From positions 1-32,266 of the forward strand of contig CALGHE010000043.1 in NCBI GenBank assembly GCA_937915765.1: DNA of 32,266 nt, written 5' to 3'. The notes under the pieces are model-generated. The model was given only the letters and a program-made list of their open reading frames with translations. It was not told the origin of the DNA and ran no database searches. This document shows, piece after piece, positions 13,949-21,151 of the stretch (the first letter of the stretch is position 1; each line of letters begins with the position of its first letter). The stretch is from an uncultured Bacteroidales bacterium (lineage in GTDB: Bacteria; Bacteroidota; Bacteroidia; Bacteroidales; Paludibacteraceae). The position numbers were made by a program, and so were the translations under genes.

Positions 13949-15148
13949 TCACTTCTTAACGATATCCAAAGTGTCAGACGCAATCATGAACTCTTCGTCA
14001 GTAGGGATTGCAAGGACGGTTACCTTAGAATCCTTTGCGCTGATGTTTCTTTCAACACCGATAGCCTCGTCGTTTGCGCTTTTGTCAAGCTTGATGCCGA
14101 AGCACTCGAAGCCGTCGCAGATAGCGTCTCTCACCACATTCACGTTTTCGCCGATACCGCCGGTAAAGACAATCACGTCAACGCCGCCAAGAGCGGCAAT
14201 GTAAGAGCCGATGTACTTTTTGATGCGGTACACGAACATGTCCAGAGCAAGCTTAGCGCGTTCGTTGCCTTCCGAGATTGCTTTGCGCAGGTCGCGCATG
14301 TCAGACGTAACGCCCGAAATGCCGAACAGACCGCTCTGCTTGTTGAGAATGTTAGAAACCGCCTTGATGTCGTAGTTTTCGCGTTCCATCAAGTAAGTCA
14401 CGGCGCCAGTGTCGATGTCGCCGGCGCGAGTACCCATCACAAGCCCTTCCAGCGGAGTCATACCCATAGACGTGTCAACAGACTTGCCGTCTTTGATAGC
14501 CGTGATAGAGCCGCCGTTGCCGATGTGGCAAGTGATCATCTTAACGCCTTCAGGCTTGATGTTAAGCATCTCGTAAGCGCGTTTAGACACATATCTGTGG
14601 CTTGTGCCGTGAAAACCGTAGCGGCGTACGCCGTCCTTTGTGTACAGCTCGTAAGGAATTGCGTACATGAAAGCCTTCTGAGGCATAGTCTGGTGGAACG
14701 CAGTGTCGAACACAGCAACCTGCGGAATCTCAGGCATAAGCTCCTTGACAGCCTCAACGCCCTTCAGGTTAGGCGGATTGTGAAGCGGTGCAACCTTGAT
14801 GCAGTCTTCGATGCTCTTGATGACGTCGTCTGTGATAAGCACGCTAGAGTTGAATTTTTCGCCGCCGTGAACGACACGGTGACCAACAGCTTCAATCTCG
14901 TCAAGAGACTTTATCGCGCCATATTTTTCAGAGGTGAGGACTTCAAGAATAAACTTGATTCCGACAGTATGTTCAGGAATGTCCTTTTCAAGGATTTCCT
15001 TTTCGCCGTTAGGCAAAGTAAGTTTCAGGAAAGAGCCTTCCAATCCGACTTTTTCCACGCCGCCCTGAGCGAGCACGTTGTTGGCAGGCATATCTATCAG
15101 TTTGTACTTGATAGAGGAGCTGCCGCAGTTCAATACTAATATCTTCAT
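13949..15148 (-). CDS. ackA: Acetate kinase
   Basis: Converts acetyl phosphate and ADP to acetate and ATP (reversible) in the cytoplasm, the second step of the Pta-AckA pathway. The frame opens at 15208, but the family start MKILVLNCGSSSIKYKL fixes the ATG at 15148, giving 399 residues, the normal length. Motifs in order: NCGSSS near the N-terminus (phosphate 1), GHRVVHGGEKF, AVFDTAFHQTMP with the catalytic-region Asp, RYGFHGTSHRYV, HIGNGGSITAI, MGTRAGDIDTG, and VFTGGIGENV near the end (adenosine pocket). It lies 19 bases downstream of pta on the same strand, an operon seen in many anaerobes. This implies fermentative acetate production. Coding is noticeably richer in G+C than the left part of the window. 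Confidence 0.97.
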   Translation of the reverse strand: MKILVLNCGSSSIKYKLIDMPANNVLAQGGVEKVGLEGSFLKLTLPNGEKEILEKDIPEHTVGIKFILEVLTSEKYGAIKSLDEIEAVGHRVVHGGEKFNSSVLITDDVIKSIEDCIKVAPLHNPPNLKGVEAVKELMPEIPQVAVFDTAFHQTMPQKAFMYAIPYELYTKDGVRRYGFHGTSHRYVSKRAYEMLNIKPEGVKMITCHIGNGGSITAIKDGKSVDTSMGMTPLEGLVMGTRAGDIDTGAVTYLMERENYDIKAVSNILNKQSGLFGISGVTSDMRDLRKAISEGNERAKLALDMFVYRIKKYIGSYIAALGGVDVIVFTGGIGENVNVVRDAICDGFECFGIKLDKSANDEAIGVERNISAKDSKVTVLAIPTDEEFMIASDTLDIVKK

Positions 15149-15167
15149 TGTAAAAATTTTTTCAAAT

Positions 15168-16178
15168 TTATTTTTTAGCGGCGATAGCCTGATTAGCGGT
15201 AATGGCAACCATCTTCACGATATCGTCAACCGAGCATCCGCGAGAAAGGTCGTTTACTGGAGCGGCAAGACCCTGCAAAAGTGGTCCGAGAGCTTCTGCG
15301 CCGGCAAGTCTCTGAACAAGTTTGTAGCCGATGTTTCCGGCTTCGAGAGAAGGGAATACAAGCACGTTAGCCTGGCCGCTGATTTCGCTGTCCGGAGCTT
15401 TGCTTTTGCCTACAGACGGCACGATAGCCGCATCAGCCTGAAGTTCGCCGTCAAGCTTCATGTTCGGGTCAAGGGCCTTTGCTACCTTAGTCGCTTCTAT
15501 GACCTTGTCAACCATCTCATGTTTGGCGCTGCCTTTTGTAGAGAAGCTAAGGATTGCAACCTTAGGGTCTGTGAATCCGTAGATGTCACGAGCTGTATTT
15601 CCGCTGCATACTGCAATCTGTCCCAGCTCTTCAGCAGAAGGGTTTGGCGTTGCCGCGCAGTCTGCAAAGAGCATCATGCCGTCGTGTCCGTAAGTCTTGT
15701 CTTTGAAAATCATCAAGAAAGAACCTGACACTACACTGATGCCCGGCTGAGTTTTGATGATTTGGAACGCCGGACGAAGCACGTCTCCTGTAAAGTTCTT
15801 GGCTCCGGCAACCTCTCCGTCTGCATCGCCGTTCTTAACCATAAGGCACGCAAGGTAAAGAGGGTCTTTCACAAGCACAGCAGCCTTTTCAGGAGTCATG
15901 CCTTTCTTCTCTCTCAACTTCACAAGAAGGTTGATGTAAGTCTCCGCGTTAGGATTGTTTTCCGGGTCAATGACGTTGGCGTTAGCAATGTTTTTCAAGC
16001 CAAACTCGGCCGACATCTTTTCAATCTCAGCCTTGTTGCCAAGCAGAATGACATCCGCAAGCCCTTGTTCCACAATGGCGTCTGCCGCCTTCAAAGTTCT
16101 CTCTTCTGTACCTTCCGGAAGGACGATACGCTGTCTGTTCGCTTTTGCGCGAGCGTAAATGCTATCTAATAGGCTCAT
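15168..16178 (-). CDS. pta: Phosphate acetyltransferase, short form
   Basis: Converts acetyl-CoA and phosphate to acetyl phosphate and CoA, feeding acetate kinase. 336 residues, the length of the single-domain Pta without the N-terminal regulatory DRTGG region found in the long enterobacterial enzyme. It starts MSLLDSIYARAKANRQRIVL, typical of the family. Diagnostic stretches: VLPEGTEERTLKAA, GAKNFTGDVLRPAFQII, SGSFLMIF, FADCAATPNPSAEELGQIA, ILSFSTKGSAKHE, GNIGYKLVQRLAGAEALGP and LLQGLAAPVNDLSRGCS. A good promoter lies 42 bases upstream (16220-16251), and ackA follows after 19 bases, so the pair should be co-transcribed. There are no anomalies. Confidence 0.97.
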   Translation of the reverse strand: MSLLDSIYARAKANRQRIVLPEGTEERTLKAADAIVEQGLADVILLGNKAEIEKMSAEFGLKNIANANVIDPENNPNAETYINLLVKLREKKGMTPEKAAVLVKDPLYLACLMVKNGDADGEVAGAKNFTGDVLRPAFQIIKTQPGISVVSGSFLMIFKDKTYGHDGMMLFADCAATPNPSAEELGQIAVCSGNTARDIYGFTDPKVAILSFSTKGSAKHEMVDKVIEATKVAKALDPNMKLDGELQADAAIVPSVGKSKAPDSEISGQANVLVFPSLEAGNIGYKLVQRLAGAEALGPLLQGLAAPVNDLSRGCSVDDIVKMVAITANQAIAAKK

Positions 16179-16219
16179 GTCTATTTCGTTTTATTTTGTT
16201 TACTTCAAATTAATATCTG

Positions 16220-16251
16220 CAAATATAAAACAAAAAAAGGACGTTTTGCAA
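16220..16251 (-). promoter_or_regulatory. Promoter of pta-ackA
   Basis: On the minus strand TTG (16251-16249), a 21-base spacer and TATATTTG (16227-16220) match the Bacteroidota form. The predicted start lies near 16213, about 35 bases before the pta ATG. Confidence 0.65.
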
Positions 16252-16368
16252 TCTCTACTTTACAATTTTTAAATATTTTTTTAAGATTTGCAAAGTGAGT
16301 TTGCAATTTTAAGAGAAATGTGTTTTTGTAAAGAGTAGGAGAATGACTGAAGTCTGTTGCTTGATATG

Positions 16369-16407
16369 AAAAACGGGCTGTTTCACATAGATGCGAGACA
16401 GCCCGTT
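16369..16407 (-). terminator. Terminator of the acyl-CoA ligase gene
   Basis: AACGGGCTGT (16372-16381) and ACAGCCCGTT (16398-16407) form a perfect ten-pair stem with a 16-base loop. On the minus strand it is followed by TTTC, and it sits about 35 bases past the ligase stop. Confidence 0.75.
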
Positions 16408-16440
16408 GTGTTTTATAAATCGTAATTTATAGAAGTTGCC

Positions 16441-18093
16441 TTATATGACTTCTATGCCCTGTTTAGCGCAAAGTTCAAGGCTAAGTTCCTTAAGTTTGAA
16501 CTTCTGAATTTTGCCAGAGCCTGTAAGAGGGTATTCCTTTACGAAGAACACGTATTTAGGTATTTTGTAACGAGCTATCTTGCCTTTGCAGAACTCGCGC
16601 ACATCTTCCGGTTCGATAGACGTTCCTTCGTGAAGAATGATGAACGCGCCCACCTCTTCTCCATACTTCTTGGAAGGGACTGCTGCAACTTGCACGTCCT
16701 TCACGCCCGGCATGTGGTAAAGGAACTCTTCGATCTCGCGAGGATAGATGTTTTCGCCACCTCGGATAATCATATCCTTTATACGTCCGGTAATTCTGTA
16801 ATATCCGTTTTCGTCCTTTACTCCAAGGTCTCCAGAATGGAGGTATCCGTTTTTGTCGATGACTTCGGCAGTAGCCTGCGGGTTTTTGTAGTAGCCCTTC
16901 ATCACGTTGAAGCCTTTGCAGCACATTTCGCCTTGAACTCCGACAGGACATTCTTCGCCAGTCTCAGGGTCAATCACCTTAACGTCAACAAACGGATAGT
17001 CGCGGCCCACGGTAGTGCAACGCAGTTCGAAACTGTCCTCTATAGTAGTTTGCGTCATGCCCGGAGATGTTTCGGTCAAGCCGTAAACGCTGGTGATTGT
17101 CATGAACATCTTTTCGCTCACCTGTCTCATAAGCTCCACAGGGCAAAGCGAGCCTGCCATGATACCGGTACGCAGCGAGCTCATGTCGAACATGTCGAAC
17201 ATAGGGTGGTTCATCTCTGCGATGAACATAGTAGGCACACCGTACAGAGCCGTGCAGCGCTCTTTATGCACAGACGCAAGCACAACAAGCGGGTCGAACT
17301 TTTCGACCATGACCTGAGTAGAACCGTGAGTCAGGCAGTTCATAGTCGCAAGCACAACACCGAAGCAGTGGAAGAGCGGCACACAGACGCATAGCTTGTC
17401 GTCCTGAGTGAACTTCATGTGCTCGCCGGTGAAGAATCCGTCATTAGCAATGTTATGATGAGAAAGCATAACCCCCTTAGGGAATCCGGTAGTTCCGGAC
17501 GTGTACTGCATATTCACAACATCATGGCAGCTCACGTTATTTTTTGCATTGACAAGCTTTTCGTCGTCAATGTTTTTGCCTAAAAGAAGAAGCTCTGCAG
17601 TGTTGTACATTCCGCGATGCTTTTCCTGTCCGATATACACCACATTTTTCATGTGCGGGAAGCGTTCGCTTTTCAGATGTCCGCGCGGCGAAGTTTTCAG
17701 TTCCGGCAACATCTTGTAAGTCATGTCAACATAGTCGCATTCCCACGTGCCGTCTATGATGCAGAGCGTGTGCATATCTGAGTTTTTGCACAAATATTCA
17801 AGCTCGTTCTGTTTGTAGTTTGTGTTAACTGTTACGAGCACAGCCCCGATTTTAGCAGAAGCGTAAAGGAACGTCAGCCAGTCCGGCACGTTAGTGGCCC
17901 ATATACCCACATGGCTGCCTTTTTCCACGCCAATGGCCAAAAGACCTTTGGCAAGGTCGTCAACGCGCTGGTTAAATTGCTTCCATGTGAAGCGGAGATT
18001 TCTGTCCGAATAGACGATATATTCTTTGTCGGGTGTGGTTTCAGCCCAATGCTCAAGCCACTGTCCTAATGTTCTGTCTGATAACTGATGCAT
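16441..18093 (-). CDS. AMP-dependent acyl-CoA synthetase
   Basis: A 550-residue ANL-superfamily ligase that would activate a carboxylic acid with ATP to an acyl-adenylate and then to the CoA thioester in the cytoplasm. The nucleotide loop is YTSGTTGFPKG (197-207). Later come YGLTETSPG (A5 motif), YLHSGDLG (A7), GRIKDMIIRGGENIYPREIE (A8, hinge) and PLTGSGKIQKFKL with the catalytic Lys near the C-terminus. It is full length and starts MHQLSDRTLGQWLEHWAETT. Similarity is to fatty-acyl or medium-chain ligases, but the substrate cannot be read from sequence. It lies 38 bases downstream of an XRE-cupin regulator on the same strand, so the regulator probably senses a related acid or CoA status and controls both. 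A strong terminator follows. Confidence 0.9.
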   Translation of the reverse strand: MHQLSDRTLGQWLEHWAETTPDKEYIVYSDRNLRFTWKQFNQRVDDLAKGLLAIGVEKGSHVGIWATNVPDWLTFLYASAKIGAVLVTVNTNYKQNELEYLCKNSDMHTLCIIDGTWECDYVDMTYKMLPELKTSPRGHLKSERFPHMKNVVYIGQEKHRGMYNTAELLLLGKNIDDEKLVNAKNNVSCHDVVNMQYTSGTTGFPKGVMLSHHNIANDGFFTGEHMKFTQDDKLCVCVPLFHCFGVVLATMNCLTHGSTQVMVEKFDPLVVLASVHKERCTALYGVPTMFIAEMNHPMFDMFDMSSLRTGIMAGSLCPVELMRQVSEKMFMTITSVYGLTETSPGMTQTTIEDSFELRCTTVGRDYPFVDVKVIDPETGEECPVGVQGEMCCKGFNVMKGYYKNPQATAEVIDKNGYLHSGDLGVKDENGYYRITGRIKDMIIRGGENIYPREIEEFLYHMPGVKDVQVAAVPSKKYGEEVGAFIILHEGTSIEPEDVREFCKGKIARYKIPKYVFFVKEYPLTGSGKIQKFKLKELSLELCAKQGIEVI

Positions 18094-18131
18094 AATCTAA
18101 CTAAATCTATTTCAAATTATATGCTGGCGAT

Positions 18132-18710
18132 TTAAAACGGAGTGTAAACTGTAGCCAAGATCTTAGCTGCTTTGCCGTCTTTTGCATGAACGTGATGCTC
18201 CACGATAGAGTCGTAGTAGATGCTGTCGCCTTTTTTCAGCACATGAGTGTCCTTTCCGTAGTTTATTTCGATTTCTCCATCAAGTACATAGATGAACTCC
18301 TCGCCTTCATGAGCAGAGTTCACGAAAGTTTTCTCTTCGCAAGGCTTGATGTCTATGAAGAACGGTTCGAAATGTCTTCCTGATTTGTGTCCGGCAAGTG
18401 AAAAATAATCCATGTATTTGTTGGCCGAAGCGCTTCCGTTAGAAAAGCTGATGGCTGCGTTACGTTCGTTTTCGCGGCAGACTACCGGTCCGAGCTCGTC
18501 ATTGTCATCGAGGAATGTTCCGAGACGTACTCCAAGTCCGCGCGCTATTTTGATTAGCGGAGCCAAAGACGGAAGGCTTGTCTCTTTCTCTATAGATGCT
18601 ATGACCTCTGTTGTTAGGCCGCTACGCTCTGAAAGTTCTTCGATAGAAATGTTTTTCTGCTCGCGAATAGCTTTAATCTTTTCGCCTACAATAATATTGC
18701 TGTCTGCCAT
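18132..18710 (-). CDS. XRE-family regulator with cupin sensor domain
   Basis: A 192-residue cytoplasmic transcription regulator. The N-terminus (8-63) is an XRE helix-turn-helix: IKAIREQKNISIEELSERSG, then LTTEVIASIEKETSLPSL as the recognition region. The C-terminus (about 115-190) is a cupin_2 barrel with HEGEEFIYVLDGEIEINYG and KKGDSIYYDSIVEHHVHA. The barrel's metal or ligand pocket would be formed by the His/Glu residues there. Regulators of this type bind small ligands and often control the adjacent metabolic gene, here the acyl-CoA ligase 38 bases downstream. A candidate promoter is at 18791-18820. It diverges from the MurC-like gene across an AT-rich region of about 320 bases. Confidence 0.9.
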   Translation of the reverse strand: MADSNIIVGEKIKAIREQKNISIEELSERSGLTTEVIASIEKETSLPSLAPLIKIARGLGVRLGTFLDDNDELGPVVCRENERNAAISFSNGSASANKYMDYFSLAGHKSGRHFEPFFIDIKPCEEKTFVNSAHEGEEFIYVLDGEIEINYGKDTHVLKKGDSIYYDSIVEHHVHAKDGKAAKILATVYTPF

Positions 18711-18790
18711 ATCTTATAATGTATGTTAAATTAATATTCAGATTGATTTCCGCACAAACTTAAAGTCTTGCGAAATTGAAAATTCGACCG

Positions 18791-18820
18791 CAAAATTAAA
18801 CAAATTAAATTAAATAGCAA
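18791..18820 (-). promoter_or_regulatory. Candidate promoter of the XRE-cupin/ligase operon
   Basis: On the minus strand TTG (18820-18818), a 19-base spacer and TAATTTTG (18798-18791). A second -7-like TAAGTTTG lies at 18762-18755 without a matching upstream element. Confidence 0.5.
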
Positions 18821-18944
18821 CCTAAAAATATAAAATTAAAGCAAAAAAAGGTTGTTTTTTGATAAATAAAAAGTAAAGTAAGGCTTAAAATGTAAAAATT
18901 ATACAAAATATGTGTTTTTTGTTATTGTTTTTGACTGTTTTTTA

Positions 18945-18978
18945 TTTGTGCAATAGTTTGTTTCTTTCAATATTTTTG
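18945..18978 (+). promoter_or_regulatory. Candidate promoter of the MurC-like gene
   Basis: TTTG (18945-18948), a 22-base spacer and TATTTTTG (18971-18978). The spacer is slightly long. The predicted start near 18985 is about 50 bases before the ATG at 19036. Confidence 0.5.
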
Positions 18979-19035
18979 GCGAATATTGTAAACGTTTTGC
19001 GAAAATGTTAAATAGAAGATATTAATTTGAACAAT

Positions 19036-20409
19036 ATGGATTCTTTTGATAAATATGAACACTTTTTCTTTGTAGGCATAGCAGGAACCGGCATGAGCGC
19101 CATAGCGCAATATCTGAAGGGCGTGGGCAAGAGGGTGTCGGGCAGTGACCGTCTCTTTAATTCGGACAGCAAGATGCTTATTCAGGAGCAGTTTGAAAAG
19201 TTAGGTGTGGAGTGTCACTTCCAAGATGCCTCAGGTGTCACGTCTGATGTTGACGTGCTTGTTATCTCTACGGCGATAGAGGAGAGCAATGTTGAGCTTC
19301 AGAAGGCTAAGGCTCTGAATATACCGGTGATGAAACGCTCTGAACTATTGGCTAAGTTATCTGCTAAAAAGCGAACGATTGCAGTGGGCGGCACGTCGGG
19401 AAAGTCAACCACGTCGGCTATGATTTTTCATGTGATGGAGCAGTGCGGACTGGAACCGTCGATTATGAGTGGCGCGGGACTGACTTCTCTTCAGAAAAGG
19501 GGGCTGCCTGGAAATGCGTGGGTCGGAAAGAGCGACTGGCTTGTGATTGAGGCGGACGAGTCGGACGGCTCGATTGTGAATTATGTGCCGGAGATAAGCG
19601 TGCTTCTGAATGTGGACAGAGACCATAAGGAGTATGACGAACTGATGGAGCTTTTCGGCAAGTTCAAGAGTAATACAAAGGGACGTTTTATTGTGAATCA
19701 GAGTCATGAGATGAGCCGCAGATTGTCAGAAAATAAATCTTACGACTTTGGGACCGACGGTGCGGACGCTGGTTTTGTGGGCAGCGGCTTTTCGCAGAGG
19801 GGTTTCTCTATATCGTTTTCTTGCAATGGGGTGGATTTTTCGTTGCCTAACATAGGGCGTCATAATATGGAGAACGCGCTTGCGACTGTTGCTGTGTGCT
19901 CGGCTGCAGGAATCTCGGTGGAGGAGTGCGCTAAGGCGCTGGCAAATTATGAGGGCATATACCGAAGAACGCAGTTGGCAGGCGAGAAGCGCGGAGTTGT
20001 GGTGATTGACGATTTTGCTCACAATCCGGCGGAGGTGGTTTGCGCCATAAAGGCTTGCCAAAGCGTGGGCAAGCGCCTTTTTGCATGGTTTCAGCCGCAT
20101 GGCTTCGGACCGCTGAAGTTTATGCATAAGGAACTTGAAGATGAAGTGCTGAAGGCGTTGAGGCTTGATGATGTTTTCTTGCTTTCAGATGTCTATTATG
20201 CTGGCGGCACGGTCTCTAAAGATGTGACATCTGAAGATGTGGCAAAGGCGATGCAAGGGAAAAACTCTAACGTGATGCTGTTCAGGCAGAGGGACGATAT
20301 GCTGCCGTTCCTTAAGGCGGAAGCGACCGACGGAGATGTGATTTTGATTATGGGCGCAAGGGATAATTCTCTGTCTGATTTTGCAAAAAAAGTGCTGGAC
20401 AGCCTTTAA
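19036..20409 (+). CDS. MurC/Mpl-like Mur ligase with a variant ATP loop
   Basis: A 457-residue Mur ligase. An in-frame TTG occurs at 19027, but ATG at 19036 (MDSFDKYEHFFFVGIAGTG) is the natural start. The N-terminal UDP-binding fold shows FFVGIAGTGMSAIAQYL and VSGSDR as in MurC. The ATP loop is GTSGKST (119-125), where MurC and Mpl normally have GTHGKTT. The central domain has IEADESDGSI and LLNVDRDHKEY. The C-terminal domain has VIDDFAHNPAEV and FAWFQPHGFGPLKF, matching the MurC DDYxHHP and FQPH motifs. It would join an amino acid or peptide to a UDP-muramic-type sugar acid with ATP. The altered loop and the absence of other murein genes nearby suggest a paralogue with a specialised role rather than the essential MurC. 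A terminator follows. Confidence 0.8.
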   Translation: MDSFDKYEHFFFVGIAGTGMSAIAQYLKGVGKRVSGSDRLFNSDSKMLIQEQFEKLGVECHFQDASGVTSDVDVLVISTAIEESNVELQKAKALNIPVMKRSELLAKLSAKKRTIAVGGTSGKSTTSAMIFHVMEQCGLEPSIMSGAGLTSLQKRGLPGNAWVGKSDWLVIEADESDGSIVNYVPEISVLLNVDRDHKEYDELMELFGKFKSNTKGRFIVNQSHEMSRRLSENKSYDFGTDGADAGFVGSGFSQRGFSISFSCNGVDFSLPNIGRHNMENALATVAVCSAAGISVEECAKALANYEGIYRRTQLAGEKRGVVVIDDFAHNPAEVVCAIKACQSVGKRLFAWFQPHGFGPLKFMHKELEDEVLKALRLDDVFLLSDVYYAGGTVSKDVTSEDVAKAMQGKNSNVMLFRQRDDMLPFLKAEATDGDVILIMGARDNSLSDFAKKVLDSL

Positions 20410-20437
20410 GAAAGAAAAGGTGTCTTACGGTTCTTAG

Positions 20438-20483
20438 GCAACTTCCGCAGCTGAAAAGTTGAGGAAGTTGCTTTATCTTTTTT
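20438..20483 (+). terminator. Terminator of the MurC-like gene
   Basis: GCAACTTCC (20438-20446) pairs with GGAAGTTGC (20463-20471), extended inward by CAGCT/AGTTG, and is followed by TTTATCTTTTTT. It lies about 30 bases after the stop. Confidence 0.8.
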
Positions 20484-20503
20484 AGGCAATTTATGTAGTC
20501 CGT

Positions 20504-20821
20504 CTAGTCAATCATCAGGCGGGTCACTTTGCCGTCAATTTTCACAAAGAAAAGTCCCTTTGAATGGATGCTTATTTCGTTCTTTGTGACATACGCCAGG
20601 TTGCACACGCGACGCCCGCGATTGTCTGTTACCTCAACCCTCGAAGGCTTTTCGAGATTGATGAAAATCTTTCCGTCTTTTGCATAAATTTCGTTCCTCG
20701 GCGTTTGTGTTTTCTGTTCGCTGTTCAGAAGCGCGCCGGTAGAGTCCGCAGCATTTTCTGCGAAGGAAACATTTAAAGCAAAACACATTACAGCTGCGAT
20801 AAATTTAATTCTCGTCATCAT
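20504..20821 (-). CDS. Small secreted protein resembling a lone T9SS tail
   Basis: A 105-residue protein. Residues 1-21 (MMTRIKFIAAVMCFALNVSF plus Ala) are a signal peptide. A ~25-residue polar linker follows, and then a beta-rich segment from about 45 to the end: KDGKIFINLEKPSRVEVTDN, RGRRVCNL, and GLFFVKIDGKVTRLMID. This last part resembles the T9SS C-terminal sorting domain (strand pattern VxVxDxxGR, then GxFFVKxxGK), though it is shorter and has no cargo in front. It could be a stand-alone tail-like protein, a degraded cargo gene or a small periplasmic beta protein. A good promoter upstream (20938-20968) argues that it is expressed. It lies on the opposite strand between the MurC-like and PD40-OmpA genes. 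Confidence 0.65.
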   Translation of the reverse strand: MMTRIKFIAAVMCFALNVSFAENAADSTGALLNSEQKTQTPRNEIYAKDGKIFINLEKPSRVEVTDNRGRRVCNLAYVTKNEISIHSKGLFFVKIDGKVTRLMID

Positions 20822-20937
20822 AATAATATTTTTTTCAAAATTCCGGTTTGCCCGTAAGGTGAAAGCATCAAAAGCAAATGCAGCAACTAGTCATCTTTGT
20901 TCGTGACAGCAAAACCGATTAAATCTCTTTCAGCGTG

Positions 20938-20968
20938 CAAATGTAGAGATTTTTTTGACAAGTAGCAA
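20938..20968 (-). promoter_or_regulatory. Promoter of the 105-residue secreted protein
   Basis: On the minus strand TTG (20968-20966), a 20-base spacer and TACATTTG (20945-20938). The transcript would have a leader of about 110 bases before the ATG at 20821. Confidence 0.6.
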
Positions 20969-21092
20969 TTTTTTTGTGAAAATCGGACGGTAAAAAAGTT
21001 TTGACTTTGGGCAACTTTTGTTGCGTGAAAAAAATGTCAGGTTTAGCTTGTTTTTGCGCGAAGCGAGGGCGCGTTTTAATGTAAAAAATGTT

Positions 21093-21100
21093 TATCTTTG
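21093..21100 (+). promoter_or_regulatory. -7 element of the PD40-OmpA/porX operon
   Basis: TATCTTTG matches TAnnTTTG about 50 bases before the ATG at 21152. No clear TTTG is found 19-21 bases upstream. Confidence 0.5.
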
Positions 21101-21151
21101 CGGATAGGGGATTTAAACAAGGTCTCTCGGTTGTTTAATATTTGTAATTTT

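Larger units (their letters stand above)
18711..19035. other. AT-rich divergent intergenic region
   Basis: About 325 bases of very AT-rich DNA between the XRE-cupin and MurC-like genes. It holds one candidate promoter for each direction (18791-18820 minus, 18945-18978 plus). No ORF or folded RNA was recognised. Confidence 0.6.
20822..21151. other. Divergent intergenic region
   Basis: About 330 bases between the 105-residue protein gene and the PD40-OmpA gene. It contains the minus-strand promoter at 20938-20968 and a plus-strand -7-like element at 21093-21100. Nothing else is supported. Confidence 0.55.

Noticed and set aside
14525..15139. 204-codon open frame antisense to ackA
   Set aside because: A shadow of the G+C-rich ackA codons; no motif or promoter.
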